DNA from: Pelomonas sp047654805
Lineage (GTDB): Bacteria; Pseudomonadota; Gammaproteobacteria; Burkholderiales; Burkholderiaceae_C
Reading direction: 5' to 3'
NCBI RefSeq assembly: GCF_047654805.1
Contig: NZ_JASGIV010000001.1
Coordinates: 2,728,001 to 2,792,000, forward strand
DNA: 64,000 nucleotides
The notes beneath the pieces are model-generated. The model was not told where the DNA came from and did not search any database. It saw nothing but the letters and a program-made list of their open reading frames with translations. The position numbers and the translations under genes were made by a program. Every line of letters starts with the position of its first letter. Position 1 is the stretch's first letter. Shown piece by piece: positions 37,701 through 45,150 of the stretch.

Positions 37701-37916
37701 CGTCGTCGCCAACGGGTAGGTCACCTGGTTCTCGACGATCTGCGGCGCCTGGCCTGCATAGCCGGTGCGGATGATGACCTGCACGTCTGACAGGTCGGGC
37801 AAGGCATCGATGGGCGTGCTTCGCACGGCCCAGATGCCCCAGGCCAGCAGCAGCAGCGTCGCCAGCAGCACCAGCAGTCGGTTGCCGACCGACCAGCGGA
37901 TCAGCCGCGCGATCAT
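34794..37916 (-). CDS. cusA: CusA-type heavy-metal RND efflux pump
   Basis: 1040 residues, inner-membrane RND transporter of the heavy-metal (HME) class. N-terminal RWSVGNRLLVLL, PDLSDVQVIIRT, EDGTDLYWARSRV and the membrane relay region AVGAMVDAAVVMIENAHKKLE match CusA/SilA. Met in LEMFETT and in RNRVDMLATGIKSPIGVKVSGTD suggests monovalent metal (Cu+, Ag+) rather than Zn/Co specificity. Start MIARLIRW overlaps the cusB stop (ATGA). Works with CusB and CusC to expel copper from the periplasm to outside. Confidence 0.93.
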   Translation of the reverse strand: MIARLIRWSVGNRLLVLLATLLLLAWGIWAVRSTPIDALPDLSDVQVIIRTGYAGQAPQIVENQVTYPLATTLLSVPGARSVRGFSFFGDSFVYVLFEDGTDLYWARSRVLESLNQVQGRLPASAKPALGPDATGVGWIFQYALVDRSGRTDLAQLRSLQDWFLKFELKSLPNVAEVASVGGMVRQYQVVLDPTRLASLGVTQAQVRDALQAANQEAGGSVLELAGAEYMVRASGYLKTLADFRAIPLAARAGVPVLLGDVARVQLGPEMRRGIAELDGEGEVAGGVVILRSGKNAQQTIAAVKNKLAELQAGLPAGVEIVTTYDRSALIERAVDNLTYKLAEEFLVVALVCVVFLWHLRSALVAIISLPLGVLAAFVVMRYQGINANMMSLGGIAIAVGAMVDAAVVMIENAHKKLEAWQHAHPGLELVGAQRWRVITEAAEEVGPALFFSLLIITLSFIPVFTLEAQEGRLFGPLAFTKTYAMAAAAGLSVTLIPVLMGYWIRGRIPEEQKNPITRALIAAYRPALEWVLHRPRATLVIAVAVLATTAWPLARLGGEFLPSIDEGDLLYMPSALPGLSAQRAAELLQLSNRMIRSVPEVERVFGKAGRAETATDPAPLEMFETTVKLKPREQWRPGMTPDKLIEELDRAVRIPGLANIWIPPIRNRVDMLATGIKSPIGVKVSGTDLAAIDRIAAAIEQVARTVPGVSSALAERLTGGRYVDVRIDRGAAGRYGLSVADVQAIVAGAIGGENVGETVEGLARYPINLRYPREWRDSPQRLVQLPLLTPTGQQITLGTVAEVVLTDGPPMLKSENARPSGWVYVDVRGRDLAAVANDLREAVARSVRLEPGASIAYSGQFEYLERANARLKVVVPATLLIIFVLLYLTFRRVDEAVLIMATLPFALIGGIWFLYLMGMNLSIATGVGFIALAGVSAEFGVVMLVYLRQALEARLGAGQPMSRELLLDAIREGAVLRIRPKAMTVAVILAGLVPIVWGSGTGIEVMSRIAAPMLGGMLTAPMLSLFLIPAAFLLRRGAPG

Positions 37917-39370
37917 GGCCGGCCTGCCTTGGACGCCGTCTGCGGCCGGATGTCCACCACCACATAGTCCTCGCCCTGCTTGCTGAAACTGAAGCTCACC
38001 GCCTGCCCCGGCTTCAGGCCCGCCGCAAGCCCGGCGTCGGCCAGTTTGAAGTCCATGGTCATGGCCGGCCAACGCAGCGCCGGGACCGCCTCGTGCGACA
38101 GCGTCAGCTCGCTGCGGCCCAACGCGTCGATGCGGCCTTGGGTGCTGTAGACCTCGGGCTGCACCGCCGACGCCGACGCCTGCGGCAGCACACCGCGCAG
38201 ACTGGCCTCGGAGTCGATCAGGAACTGCGCCGACGCGACGACCTGCTGCCCCGCCTGCAGGCCGGCATCTATGACCAGCCAGTCGTCCACCTCGCGGCCC
38301 GCCTGCACAGCCACAGGCCGGAAGCGGCCCGGAGCATCCACCACATAGACCAGCGCGCGACGGCCCGTGCGTATCACCGCCTCGCTGGGCAACAGCAGTT
38401 CGACGCGTGCCGGGCCTTGCAGGCTGGCCTGGCCGGACATGCCGGCCTTCAGACGCAGCCCGGGGTTGGGTAGCTCCAGCCTCACCTTCAGCGTGCGTGT
38501 CTCACCGCTGGCCTCGGGGAGCACGGCCGCCACGCGCGCCTTGAAGACCTCGCCGCCAAAAGCCGCCAGGCGCAGCTCGACGGCCTGGCCAAGGACGACG
38601 GCGCCGGCCAGGGCCTCCGGCACGGCCACCTCGAACCAGACCGAGGCCAGCCCGTTGATACGCACCAGGCTCATGCCGGCCGACACCGCCATGCCCTGGC
38701 GCACCATCAGTTCCGCAATCAGCCCGCCCTGAGGCGCAACGACGGTATGGCGGGCCTGAACCTGGCCGCTACGCTCAACCGCCGCCACCAGCGCCTCCGG
38801 CATGCCCAGCAGCAACAGGCGTTGACGCGAGGCCGCGCTGAGCGTCGCATCGCCTAGCGCGCGTACCGCCAGGTGCTCGCGCTGCGCCGCCACCCAGTCC
38901 GGCAGCAGCAGCTCCACCAACGGTGCACCGGCGGCGATCACGTCGCCGGGAGCACGGGCAAAGACCTTCTCGACGAAGCCGGCACTGCGCGACTGGACGA
39001 TGCTCACGTCTCGCTCGTTGAGCTGCACGGAGCCCGGTGCCTGCACATGGACGGCGAGCTCGCGCCGCTCCACGGTGGCCGTGCGCTGGCCCAGCGCCTG
39101 AACCATGCCTGGCGCAACGCGCACCGATGGGGCTTCGGCAGGCGCCTCGTCGGCATACATGGGTTGCAGCTGCATGTCCATGTAGGGCGATTTGCCCGGC
39201 TTGTCGAACTTCTGTCCCGGCACCATGGGGTCGTACCAGTACAGCACCTTGCGCTCGGCCACCGCCAGGGGTTGAACCGCCGCCGTCGGCAGCCAGCGCG
39301 ACAGCGCGACGCCAAGTCCCGCCCCGAGGGCCAGCAGGCCCAGTGCCTGCACGAAAGTCGTGGTCTTCAT
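37913..39370 (-). CDS. cusB: CusB-type periplasmic adaptor fused to a CusF-like domain
   Basis: 485 residues. Uncleaved or cleaved N-terminal helix, then a heavy-metal-binding segment (YWYDPMVPGQKFDKPGKSP with YMDMQLQPMY), the lipoyl/hairpin/beta-barrel adaptor core, and a C-terminal ~70-residue domain STQGRIDALGRSELTLSHEAV with LRWPAMTMDF, the Trp/Met copper site of CusF. Having the metallochaperone fused to the adaptor would deliver Cu+ straight to the CusA funnel. Overlaps cusA by 4 nt. Confidence 0.92.
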   Translation of the reverse strand: MKTTTFVQALGLLALGAGLGVALSRWLPTAAVQPLAVAERKVLYWYDPMVPGQKFDKPGKSPYMDMQLQPMYADEAPAEAPSVRVAPGMVQALGQRTATVERRELAVHVQAPGSVQLNERDVSIVQSRSAGFVEKVFARAPGDVIAAGAPLVELLLPDWVAAQREHLAVRALGDATLSAASRQRLLLLGMPEALVAAVERSGQVQARHTVVAPQGGLIAELMVRQGMAVSAGMSLVRINGLASVWFEVAVPEALAGAVVLGQAVELRLAAFGGEVFKARVAAVLPEASGETRTLKVRLELPNPGLRLKAGMSGQASLQGPARVELLLPSEAVIRTGRRALVYVVDAPGRFRPVAVQAGREVDDWLVIDAGLQAGQQVVASAQFLIDSEASLRGVLPQASASAVQPEVYSTQGRIDALGRSELTLSHEAVPALRWPAMTMDFKLADAGLAAGLKPGQAVSFSFSKQGEDYVVVDIRPQTASKAGRP

Positions 39371-39373
39371 GGC

Positions 39374-40612
39374 CTACTCCTGCGACAGCGAATTCAGGCG
39401 TACGCACAGCAGCGTCTGCTGCGCCCTCAGCTCGATCAGGCGCAGGCGCAGCTCCAGCAACTGGCCGCGCGCCGCCAGCACGGCGCCCAGCTCGCCCCTG
39501 CCGGCCTCGTAGCTCACCATCGCCAGGGCCAGCCGCTCCTGGGCCAGGGCCAGGCCGTCGGCTTGCGCGCGGCCTATCTGCCCTGCCAGGGACTGCAGCT
39601 CCGCGAGGTCGTCGTCGAGCTCCTGGCGGTGCCGCCGCTCGGCATCTTCGCGTTCGGCATCGACGCGCTCGGCCTCACGCAGCCTGGCGGCTTGCGCGGG
39701 CTGCTGGCGCCGCTCCTTCTGCCACGGCAGCTCGAAGCTGATCTGCAACGACACCATGTCGCCCCATTGCCGGCCGCGCCGGCTGTAGGCCACCTCCCAG
39801 CTCCAGTCGCCACGTGACTCGGCTTGGGCTTCGCGCAGCTCGGCACGCGCCATGGCTTGCTGGGCGGGATAGGCTGCCAGCTCGGCGTGGCCATGCACCC
39901 GGGCGCGCAGCTCGTCTGCCTGCAGGAGCGGCAGTGGCACATCATCATCGAGCGCTGCATCGGCCGACACCCCGATCAGGCGACGCAGCGCGGCGCGCGA
40001 CTTGTCGGCGTCGCGCTGCAGCTCGTCCATGCGGTCGGCCAAAGCGAGCGCCTCCTGGCGCGCCATCAGCAGCTCAGCCGCCGGAGCACCGCCGGCGATG
40101 CGGGCAGGCAGCGTCTGCTGCAGGCGCCCGTTCTCCACCAGCAGTTGGTGCAGCACCGCACGTCGCTGCTCGACGCTGCGCACGCCTGTCCAGGCCGTCC
40201 CAAGCGCCTGGCGCAGCTGCAGGCGCTGCACGGTCAGCAGCGCGCGCTCGCGCGCTGCGCGTGCTTGGGCCGTCTCGGCCTGGGCGGCGCGCTTGGCAGC
40301 GTTAGGCACCTCCTGCATCAGCGCGACGCGCTGCATGGTCATGAAATCGCGCGTCAGGCTCCAGCGGTCCATACCGCTGGTGGGCAGGTTCTCGACCCCA
40401 AGCGACAGCCGCGGGTCGGGCAGCGCGCCGGCACCTGCCTGGGCGGCCTGTGCGCCATCGACGCTGGCGCGCTGAGCCCGCAGGCCAGGAGCCTGCTGTT
40501 CGGCGAGCGCCAGGGCTTCGGCGTAGCTCAACGCAAGCGTTGGTGTAGCGGCACATGCCGCGAGGGTAAACAGCAGCGCAGGCACTGCGCGGCCGCAAAA
40601 AGGAGTGCTCAT
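39374..40612 (-). CDS. cusC: CusC-like outer-membrane efflux protein (TolC family)
   Basis: 412 residues with two OEP repeats: LSYAEALALAEQQAPGLRAQ near the start, and long alpha-helical stretches (LRRLIGVSADAAL; ELRLRLIELRAQQTLLCVRL). Signal peptide LLFTLAACAATPTLA. Start ATG at 40612 preferred for its GAGG 6 nt upstream over an in-frame ATG 18 nt earlier. Forms the exit duct for CusAB; the cusB gene follows 3 nt downstream. Confidence 0.88.
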   Translation of the reverse strand: MSTPFCGRAVPALLFTLAACAATPTLALSYAEALALAEQQAPGLRAQRASVDGAQAAQAGAGALPDPRLSLGVENLPTSGMDRWSLTRDFMTMQRVALMQEVPNAAKRAAQAETAQARAARERALLTVQRLQLRQALGTAWTGVRSVEQRRAVLHQLLVENGRLQQTLPARIAGGAPAAELLMARQEALALADRMDELQRDADKSRAALRRLIGVSADAALDDDVPLPLLQADELRARVHGHAELAAYPAQQAMARAELREAQAESRGDWSWEVAYSRRGRQWGDMVSLQISFELPWQKERRQQPAQAARLREAERVDAEREDAERRHRQELDDDLAELQSLAGQIGRAQADGLALAQERLALAMVSYEAGRGELGAVLAARGQLLELRLRLIELRAQQTLLCVRLNSLSQE

Positions 40613-40681
40613 GGTGATCCTCGGTATCAAGACTCGAACGACGATCAGCCGCGCCGGATGCGCGACCGACCAACGTCCGGC

Positions 40682-41089
40682 TCAATTCCTGAGGATCAGC
40701 AGCGAGAGGTAGAGGGGCGGCGCGCCCGGCGGACGCGCCAGCGTGCGCGCGTGCCCTGCCGCGAACGCCGCAGGCAGGGCCGGCAGCAGCGGCTCGACGA
40801 CGCCCAAAAGCAGCGTCAGCGCGGCGGGGTTGGGCTGCAGGTCGGGCGCTGGCGGCGCCGCGGTGCCCTGGGCGTCCTTGACGCAATGAGCCTGGCAGAG
40901 CTGCGGCTGCTCCAGGTCCATGGACCCGGGCATACCGTCACAGCCCGGCATCGCCACGGCCATCGCGACCGGCTGCAACTCCCGCGCCAGCTGCGGACAG
41001 GCATAGGCCGCCACGGCCAGCTGCATGGACAGCAGGGCCAGCATCAGGCCGCAGGCAATCCAGCGGCGCAAGCGTCGGGTCAGCAGCAT
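40682..41089 (-). CDS. Small exported Cys/Met-rich protein, possible CruR-like upstream ORF
   Basis: 135 residues: N-terminal signal segment (RRWIACGLMLALLSMQLAVAAYA), a Met/Cys-rich middle (MPGCDGMPGSMD; Cys65 and Cys69 in LCQAHC), a hydrophobic stretch and LARPPGAPP (Arg119-Pro-Pro) near the C-terminus. Similar in plan to DUF2946/CopL-type proteins. It lies 69 bp upstream of cusC. The Bordetella DUF2946 protein CruR is a copper-sensing upstream ORF that uses a CXXC and a C-terminal RAPP stalling motif; this gene has the position but a CxxxC spacing and RPP, so the match is looser than for the two relatives at 48425 and 54766. Confidence 0.65.
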   Translation of the reverse strand: MLLTRRLRRWIACGLMLALLSMQLAVAAYACPQLARELQPVAMAVAMPGCDGMPGSMDLEQPQLCQAHCVKDAQGTAAPPAPDLQPNPAALTLLLGVVEPLLPALPAAFAAGHARTLARPPGAPPLYLSLLILRN

Positions 41090-41135
41090 GACGGCAAGGA
41101 TAGGCGGGGGGGACGGCTGGTGGTGTTGCGTCAGG

Positions 41136-41399
41136 TCAAGCCCGCGTCGAAGACCCGGCCCCAGGCTCGCGCAGCGCCGCGTCGAGTTGGTCGACGACCT
41201 CTGCCCAGTCGGCATCCTCGGCCAGCTCCTCCCTCAGCAAGCTGGCCTGGGCAGTGCTCCAGAACGGCGCATCGGCCAGCGCGACGTCGGCTGGCAGCGG
41301 CGCATGCCGGCGCAGGAACTGGGCGATCTCGGCATCGCCTGCGGGCAGTCCCAGCTGCTTGAACAGCTCGGAGAAGCCATGAAACGGTTTTTCCATCAT
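41136..41399 (-). CDS. DUF2789 family protein
   Basis: 87 residues: MMEKPFHGFSELFKQLGL, then ALADAPFWSTAQASLLREELAEDADWAEVVDQLD, the conserved text of DUF2789. Function unknown in the family. Start chosen for the Shine-Dalgarno GGAGTGAAG directly before ATG at 41399. Its 3' end lies 46 bp before the CruR-like gene, so it may be on the same transcript. Confidence 0.8.
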   Translation of the reverse strand: MMEKPFHGFSELFKQLGLPAGDAEIAQFLRRHAPLPADVALADAPFWSTAQASLLREELAEDADWAEVVDQLDAALREPGAGSSTRA

Positions 41400-41414
41400 C
41401 TTCACTCCATCAAG

Positions 41415-41432
41415 GCCCGGCAGGCACCGGGC
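41415..41432 (-). terminator. Hairpin downstream of copA
   Basis: GCCCGG / CCGGGC 6-bp stem with 6-nt loop, ~52 bp past the copA stop and just before the DUF2789 start. No T tract; a modest terminator candidate. Confidence 0.4.
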
Positions 41433-41483
41433 GACAGCCATCATCATGCGGCGCGGCGGCGGGTGGGGGCAAGCGCAGGCTCA

Positions 41484-43679
41484 TCAGTCCGTACGCCGCA
41501 GGCGCAACGCGTTGGCGATGACCGAGGCCGAGCTGAGGCTCATCGCCAGCGCAGCGATCATGGGAGACAGCAGCCAGCCGGTGAAGGGGTACAGCAGGCC
41601 AGCCGCCACCGGGATGCCCAGCGCGTTGTAGACGAAGGCGAACACCAGGTTCTGCCTCATGTTGCCGACCGTGGCCTCGGACAGCGTGCGCGCCACCGAT
41701 ATGCCGCGCAGGTCGCCCTTGACCAGCGTGAGCTGGGCGCTGTTCATAGCCACGTCGGTGCCGGTACCCATCGCGATGCCGACATCGGCCTTTGCCAACG
41801 CCGGCGCGTCGTTGATGCCGTCGCCGGCCATCGCGACAACGCGCCCCTCGGCCTGCAACCTCTCCACCAGCGCCAGCTTGTCGGCCGGCTTCACCTCACC
41901 ATGCACGTCGTCGATGCCGAGCCGCGCGCCCACCGCGCGGGCGGTGGTCAGGCCATCGCCAGTAGCCATGACGATGCGCACGCCGGCAGCACGCAGTGCC
42001 GCCAGCGCCTCTGGCGTGCTTGCCTTGACCGGGTCGGACACGGCAAGCAGGCCCAGCAGACGGCCGTCGGCGGCCAGGTGCATCACGCTGGCCCCCTCGG
42101 TCCGCAGCGCCTCGGCCTGCGGCAGCAGCGCCTCGACCGCGACGCCCAACTGCTCCATCAGCGCGGTGTTTCCCAGCGCCAGGCTGCGGCCGCCGACGCT
42201 GCCCCGCACGCCGATGCCGCTGCCGGACTCGAAGCCCTCCGGCCTGTCCAGCACCAGGCCGCGCTCGCGCGCCGCCTTGACGATCGCTTCCGCCAGCGGA
42301 TGCTCGCTCCCCTGGTCCAGGCTGGCGGCCAGGCGCAACAGTTCGGATTCGTCGACACCGGACGCCGGGACCAGCCGGTCAAACACCGGCCGGCCCTCGG
42401 TCAGGGTACCCGTCTTGTCGATGATCAGCGTGTCCACCTTGCGCAGGTTCTCGATGGCCGCCGCGTCGCGGAACAACACGCCTCGGGTCGCGCCAAGGCC
42501 AGTGGCCACCATGATCGACATGGGCGTGGCCAGCCCCAGTGCGCAGGGGCAGGCAATGATGAGCACGGCGACGGCGTTGACCATGCCATAGACCCAGCTG
42601 GGTTCGGGGCCTAGCCAGCCCCAGGCTAGCAACGTCAGCACGGCAACGCCGACGACGGCGATGACGAACCAGCCAGCCACGCGGTCGGCCATGCGCTGCA
42701 GGGGGGCGCGCGAGCGCTGGGCCTGGGCCACCATCTGGATGATCTGGGCCAGCATGGTCGCCGCGCCCACGCGCTCGGAGCGCATGACCAGCGCGCCGCT
42801 GGTGTTCAGCGTCGCACCGATCAGCGCGTCGCCCGGCGACTTGACGACGGGAACGGGCTCGCCGGTCAGCATGGCCTCGTCCACCGCGCTGCGGCCTTCA
42901 ACGACGACGCCGTCCACCGGGACCTTCTCGCCGGGCCGCACGCGCAGCAGGTCACCCACATGCACCTGAGCCAGCGGAACGTCGCTCTCCACGCCCAGCA
43001 CGTCGATGCGCCGCGCGGTCTTGGGCGCCAGGCCCAGCAGCGACTTGATGGCAGCCGAGGTCTGCGAGCGCGCCTTCAGCTCGAGCAGCTGGCCCAGCAG
43101 CGTCAGGGAGACGATGACTGCCGCGGCCTCGAAATACACCGCCACCCGGCCCATGGCCTGGAAGGAGGCCGGAAAGGCCTGGGGCGCGAGCGTCGCGACG
43201 ACGCTGTAAACGAAGGCGGCACCGGTGCCCAGCGAGATCAGCGTCCACATGTTGGGGCTGCGGTTCACCAGAGACTCCAGGCCGCGGCGGAAGAAGGGCC
43301 AGCCGGCCCACAGCACCACCGGCAGCGTCAGCACCAGCTCGATCCAGCTCTGCGTGGCCATCTCGAACCACCGCAGCCGGTGGCCGGCCATCGCCAGCAC
43401 GGCGACGCCCACCGTCAGCGGCAACGTCCACCAGAAGCGGCGCTGGAAGTCGACCAGCTCCGGGTCGTCCTGCACCTGCAGCTCGGGCAGCAGCGGTTCC
43501 AGCGTCATGCCGCACCTGGGGCAGTTGCCCGGGTGATCCTGGCGGATCTCCGGATGCATGGGGCAGGTGTAGATCACCGCCGCGCCCGTAGCCGGCTCCG
43601 GCGCTGCGCCGGTGGGGTGATGGTGCGCGTGCTGCGCATGCCCGGCCTGCGCTGGCTGCGCCTCGTGTTCGTGCTTCAT
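41484..43679 (-). CDS. copA: Copper-translocating P1B-type ATPase CopA
   Basis: 731 residues. The N-terminus is His-rich and has a CPMHPE...CPRCGM heavy-metal-binding module instead of a GMxCxxC HMA domain. P-type hallmarks are all present: TGEP, the metal-site CPC in IIACPCALGLATPM, DKTGT phosphorylation site and GDGINDAPAL hinge. C-terminal membrane pair ends with the M-S-x-x-S pattern (LAMSLSSASVIANALRL) characteristic of Cu+ ATPases. Exports Cu+ from cytoplasm to periplasm. Driven by the MerR-type promoter at 43728-43758. Confidence 0.94.
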   Translation of the reverse strand: MKHEHEAQPAQAGHAQHAHHHPTGAAPEPATGAAVIYTCPMHPEIRQDHPGNCPRCGMTLEPLLPELQVQDDPELVDFQRRFWWTLPLTVGVAVLAMAGHRLRWFEMATQSWIELVLTLPVVLWAGWPFFRRGLESLVNRSPNMWTLISLGTGAAFVYSVVATLAPQAFPASFQAMGRVAVYFEAAAVIVSLTLLGQLLELKARSQTSAAIKSLLGLAPKTARRIDVLGVESDVPLAQVHVGDLLRVRPGEKVPVDGVVVEGRSAVDEAMLTGEPVPVVKSPGDALIGATLNTSGALVMRSERVGAATMLAQIIQMVAQAQRSRAPLQRMADRVAGWFVIAVVGVAVLTLLAWGWLGPEPSWVYGMVNAVAVLIIACPCALGLATPMSIMVATGLGATRGVLFRDAAAIENLRKVDTLIIDKTGTLTEGRPVFDRLVPASGVDESELLRLAASLDQGSEHPLAEAIVKAARERGLVLDRPEGFESGSGIGVRGSVGGRSLALGNTALMEQLGVAVEALLPQAEALRTEGASVMHLAADGRLLGLLAVSDPVKASTPEALAALRAAGVRIVMATGDGLTTARAVGARLGIDDVHGEVKPADKLALVERLQAEGRVVAMAGDGINDAPALAKADVGIAMGTGTDVAMNSAQLTLVKGDLRGISVARTLSEATVGNMRQNLVFAFVYNALGIPVAAGLLYPFTGWLLSPMIAALAMSLSSASVIANALRLRRTD

Positions 43680-43727
43680 AGAGTGTCCCCGATAGATCCC
43701 AGCCGCCACCGCTGGCAAGGCGGACTC

Positions 43728-43758
43728 AGTCTCGGCCTTGCCACGGTGGCAAGGTCAA
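43728..43758 (-). promoter_or_regulatory. MerR/CueR-type metal-responsive promoter of copA
   Basis: On the minus strand: -35 TTGACC (43758-43753), a 19-bp spacer and -10-like GAGACT (43733-43728). The dyad CCTTGCCAC-C-GTGGCAAGG is perfect and overlaps the 3' end of the -35 and the spacer, exactly the over-long-spacer design used by CueR and MerR. The copA ATG follows 49 bp later. Confidence 0.75.
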
Positions 43759-43760
43759 GT

Positions 43761-43791
43761 CCCGTCGGCCCGGCAACACCGGGCCGACGGG
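43761..43791 (-). terminator. Strong hairpin after the cusF operon
   Basis: Perfect 13-bp GC-rich stem (43761-43773 with 43779-43791) and 5-nt loop, 6 bp past the cusF stop and directly before the copA promoter. No T run follows, but the position fits an operon end. Confidence 0.65.
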
Positions 43792-43796
43792 CGGCA

Positions 43797-44153
43797 TCAC
43801 TGCGCGGCCGGCTGCAGTTCCGTCACGACAAAACCGCTGGCGCCTTTCTCGACCTTGAAGCGGATCTTGTCGCCGACCTTGACCCGCTCGACCATCGCCG
43901 GGTCCTTGACCTGAAACACCATGGTCATGCCAGGCATGTCCAGGCTCCTGATGTCACCGTGCTTGATGGTGAGCTTCTTGTTGTCCTTGTCGACCTTGCG
44001 GATCTCGCCGTCGGTCATCTCGGCAGCTGCGGACGCAGACGTGCCTGCGCCGTGCATCTTGCCGTGGTCCATGGCCTGGGCAAGCGCCGTGCCGGCGAAG
44101 GTGGTGGTGATGGCCGCGACGGCGGCCAGGGTCAGGGTCTTGATGGTATTCAT
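43797..44153 (-). CDS. cusF: CusF-like periplasmic copper chaperone
   Basis: 118 residues: signal peptide (TLTLAAVAAITTTFAGTALAQ) and an OB-fold of the CusF family: GEIRKVDKDNKKLTIKHGDI, LDMPGMTMVFQVKDPAM, KVGDKIRFKVEK. The Cu+ ligands His and two Met are visible (IKHGDI, DMPGMTM). The aromatic capping Trp of E. coli CusF is replaced here (TMVF in place of TMRF-type context; no Trp in the protein). ATG at 44153 was chosen; a TTG at 44168 inside the previous stop is possible. Last gene of the copper operon. Confidence 0.9.
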   Translation of the reverse strand: MNTIKTLTLAAVAAITTTFAGTALAQAMDHGKMHGAGTSASAAAEMTDGEIRKVDKDNKKLTIKHGDIRSLDMPGMTMVFQVKDPAMVERVKVGDKIRFKVEKGASGFVVTELQPAAQ

Positions 44154-44164
44154 GAGGTGTTTCT

Positions 44165-44647
44165 TCAACGGTAGGTTTGATAGACGCTGGCACTGCCGTC
44201 CTTGCTCAGCAGCAGTACGTCGTAGGGGTCCTTGCGATCGCCGTAGACGGGGCCATCCATGCCCGGCGATCCGACCGGCATGCCCGGCACGGCCAGCCCA
44301 AGTGCCTGCGGTCGCTCCTTCAGCAGGCGCAGGATCTCGCGCGCGGGCACGTGGCCCTCGATGGCATAGCCGCCCACGCGCGCGGTGTGGCAGGAGCCGT
44401 ACTTCTCGGCGATGCCCAGGCGCCGGCGCGCGCCGATGTTGCCGCTGTCGCTGACCGACACCCGGAAGCCGTGAGCCTCCAGGTGCTGGATCCAGTCCTT
44501 GCAGCAGCCACAGCTCGGGTCCTTCCAGACCTGGATTCCCACGGCGGGCGCAGCCGGGGCCGCCGCAGACAGCGCCCAGGCGGCGGCACCGGCCAGCAGG
44601 CCGCGCCGCACGAGCTCGGGCCGGCGTTCAGTGCTTGTGGCCGGCAT
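44165..44647 (-). CDS. DUF411 metal-binding protein
   Basis: 160 residues. Tat-like or Sec leader (VRRGLLAGAAAWALSAAAPA), then the DUF411 body IQVWKDPSCGCCKDWIQHLEAHGF, SCHTARVGGYAIEGHVPAREI, GLAVPGMPVGSPGM. The CGCC and Met-rich loop suggest periplasmic copper or silver binding; the family is regularly found in copper and silver resistance clusters. Its start overlaps the cupredoxin gene end by 20 nt. Confidence 0.88.
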   Translation of the reverse strand: MPATSTERRPELVRRGLLAGAAAWALSAAAPAAPAVGIQVWKDPSCGCCKDWIQHLEAHGFRVSVSDSGNIGARRRLGIAEKYGSCHTARVGGYAIEGHVPAREILRLLKERPQALGLAVPGMPVGSPGMDGPVYGDRKDPYDVLLLSKDGSASVYQTYR

Positions 44648-45128
44648 GGCTGTCCTTGGCTGCGACCTGGACGGCGCCCTTCATGCCTGCGTCGTAGTGA
44701 CCAGGCTGCAGGCAGGCGAAGTCGACCTTGCCGGCGCGCGTGAACTGCCACACGATCTCGCCGGTCTGGCCCGGCGCAACGCTGACCATGTTCTCGTCGG
44801 CATGCTCCATCTCGGGGTGCTTCTTCATCACCTCGTAGTGCTCCTTGAGCTCCTGCACGGTGCCCAGCACCATCTCGTGCTTGAGCTGGCCCGAGTTCTT
44901 GACGATGAATCGCACGGTCTCGCCCTGCTTGACGGCGATGCTGGCCGGCGTGAAGCGCATCGCATCAGTCATGTCGATACGCACAGTGCGCGTGGCCTTG
45001 GCGGCGACGCCGGGCTTGCCGATGGCGTCGCCGCCATGGCCACCGGCATGCTGGCCGCTGGCAAAGCTCGTGCCGGCGGCGACGGCCAGCACCAGTGCGG
45101 CCAGGGTGTGGAAGGTCTTCGATGTCAT
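44628..45128 (-). CDS. Periplasmic cupredoxin
   Basis: 166 residues: signal peptide (LAALVLAVAAGTSFASG), then a cupredoxin domain with IDMTDAMRFTPASIAVKQGETVRFIVKNSGQLKHEMVLG and the copper-site end FACLQPGHYDAGMKG (Cys-x4-His-x4-Met spacing of a type 1 site; first His in LKHEM). Met- and His-rich middle and a His-rich tail (SHAGHKH). Electron carrier or copper store beside the multicopper oxidase, 22 bp downstream of it. Shine-Dalgarno AAGGAA. Confidence 0.88.
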   Translation of the reverse strand: MTSKTFHTLAALVLAVAAGTSFASGQHAGGHGGDAIGKPGVAAKATRTVRIDMTDAMRFTPASIAVKQGETVRFIVKNSGQLKHEMVLGTVQELKEHYEVMKKHPEMEHADENMVSVAPGQTGEIVWQFTRAGKVDFACLQPGHYDAGMKGAVQVAAKDSHAGHKH

Positions 45129-45150
45129 GGCTTGTTCCTTGAGTGGTTGT

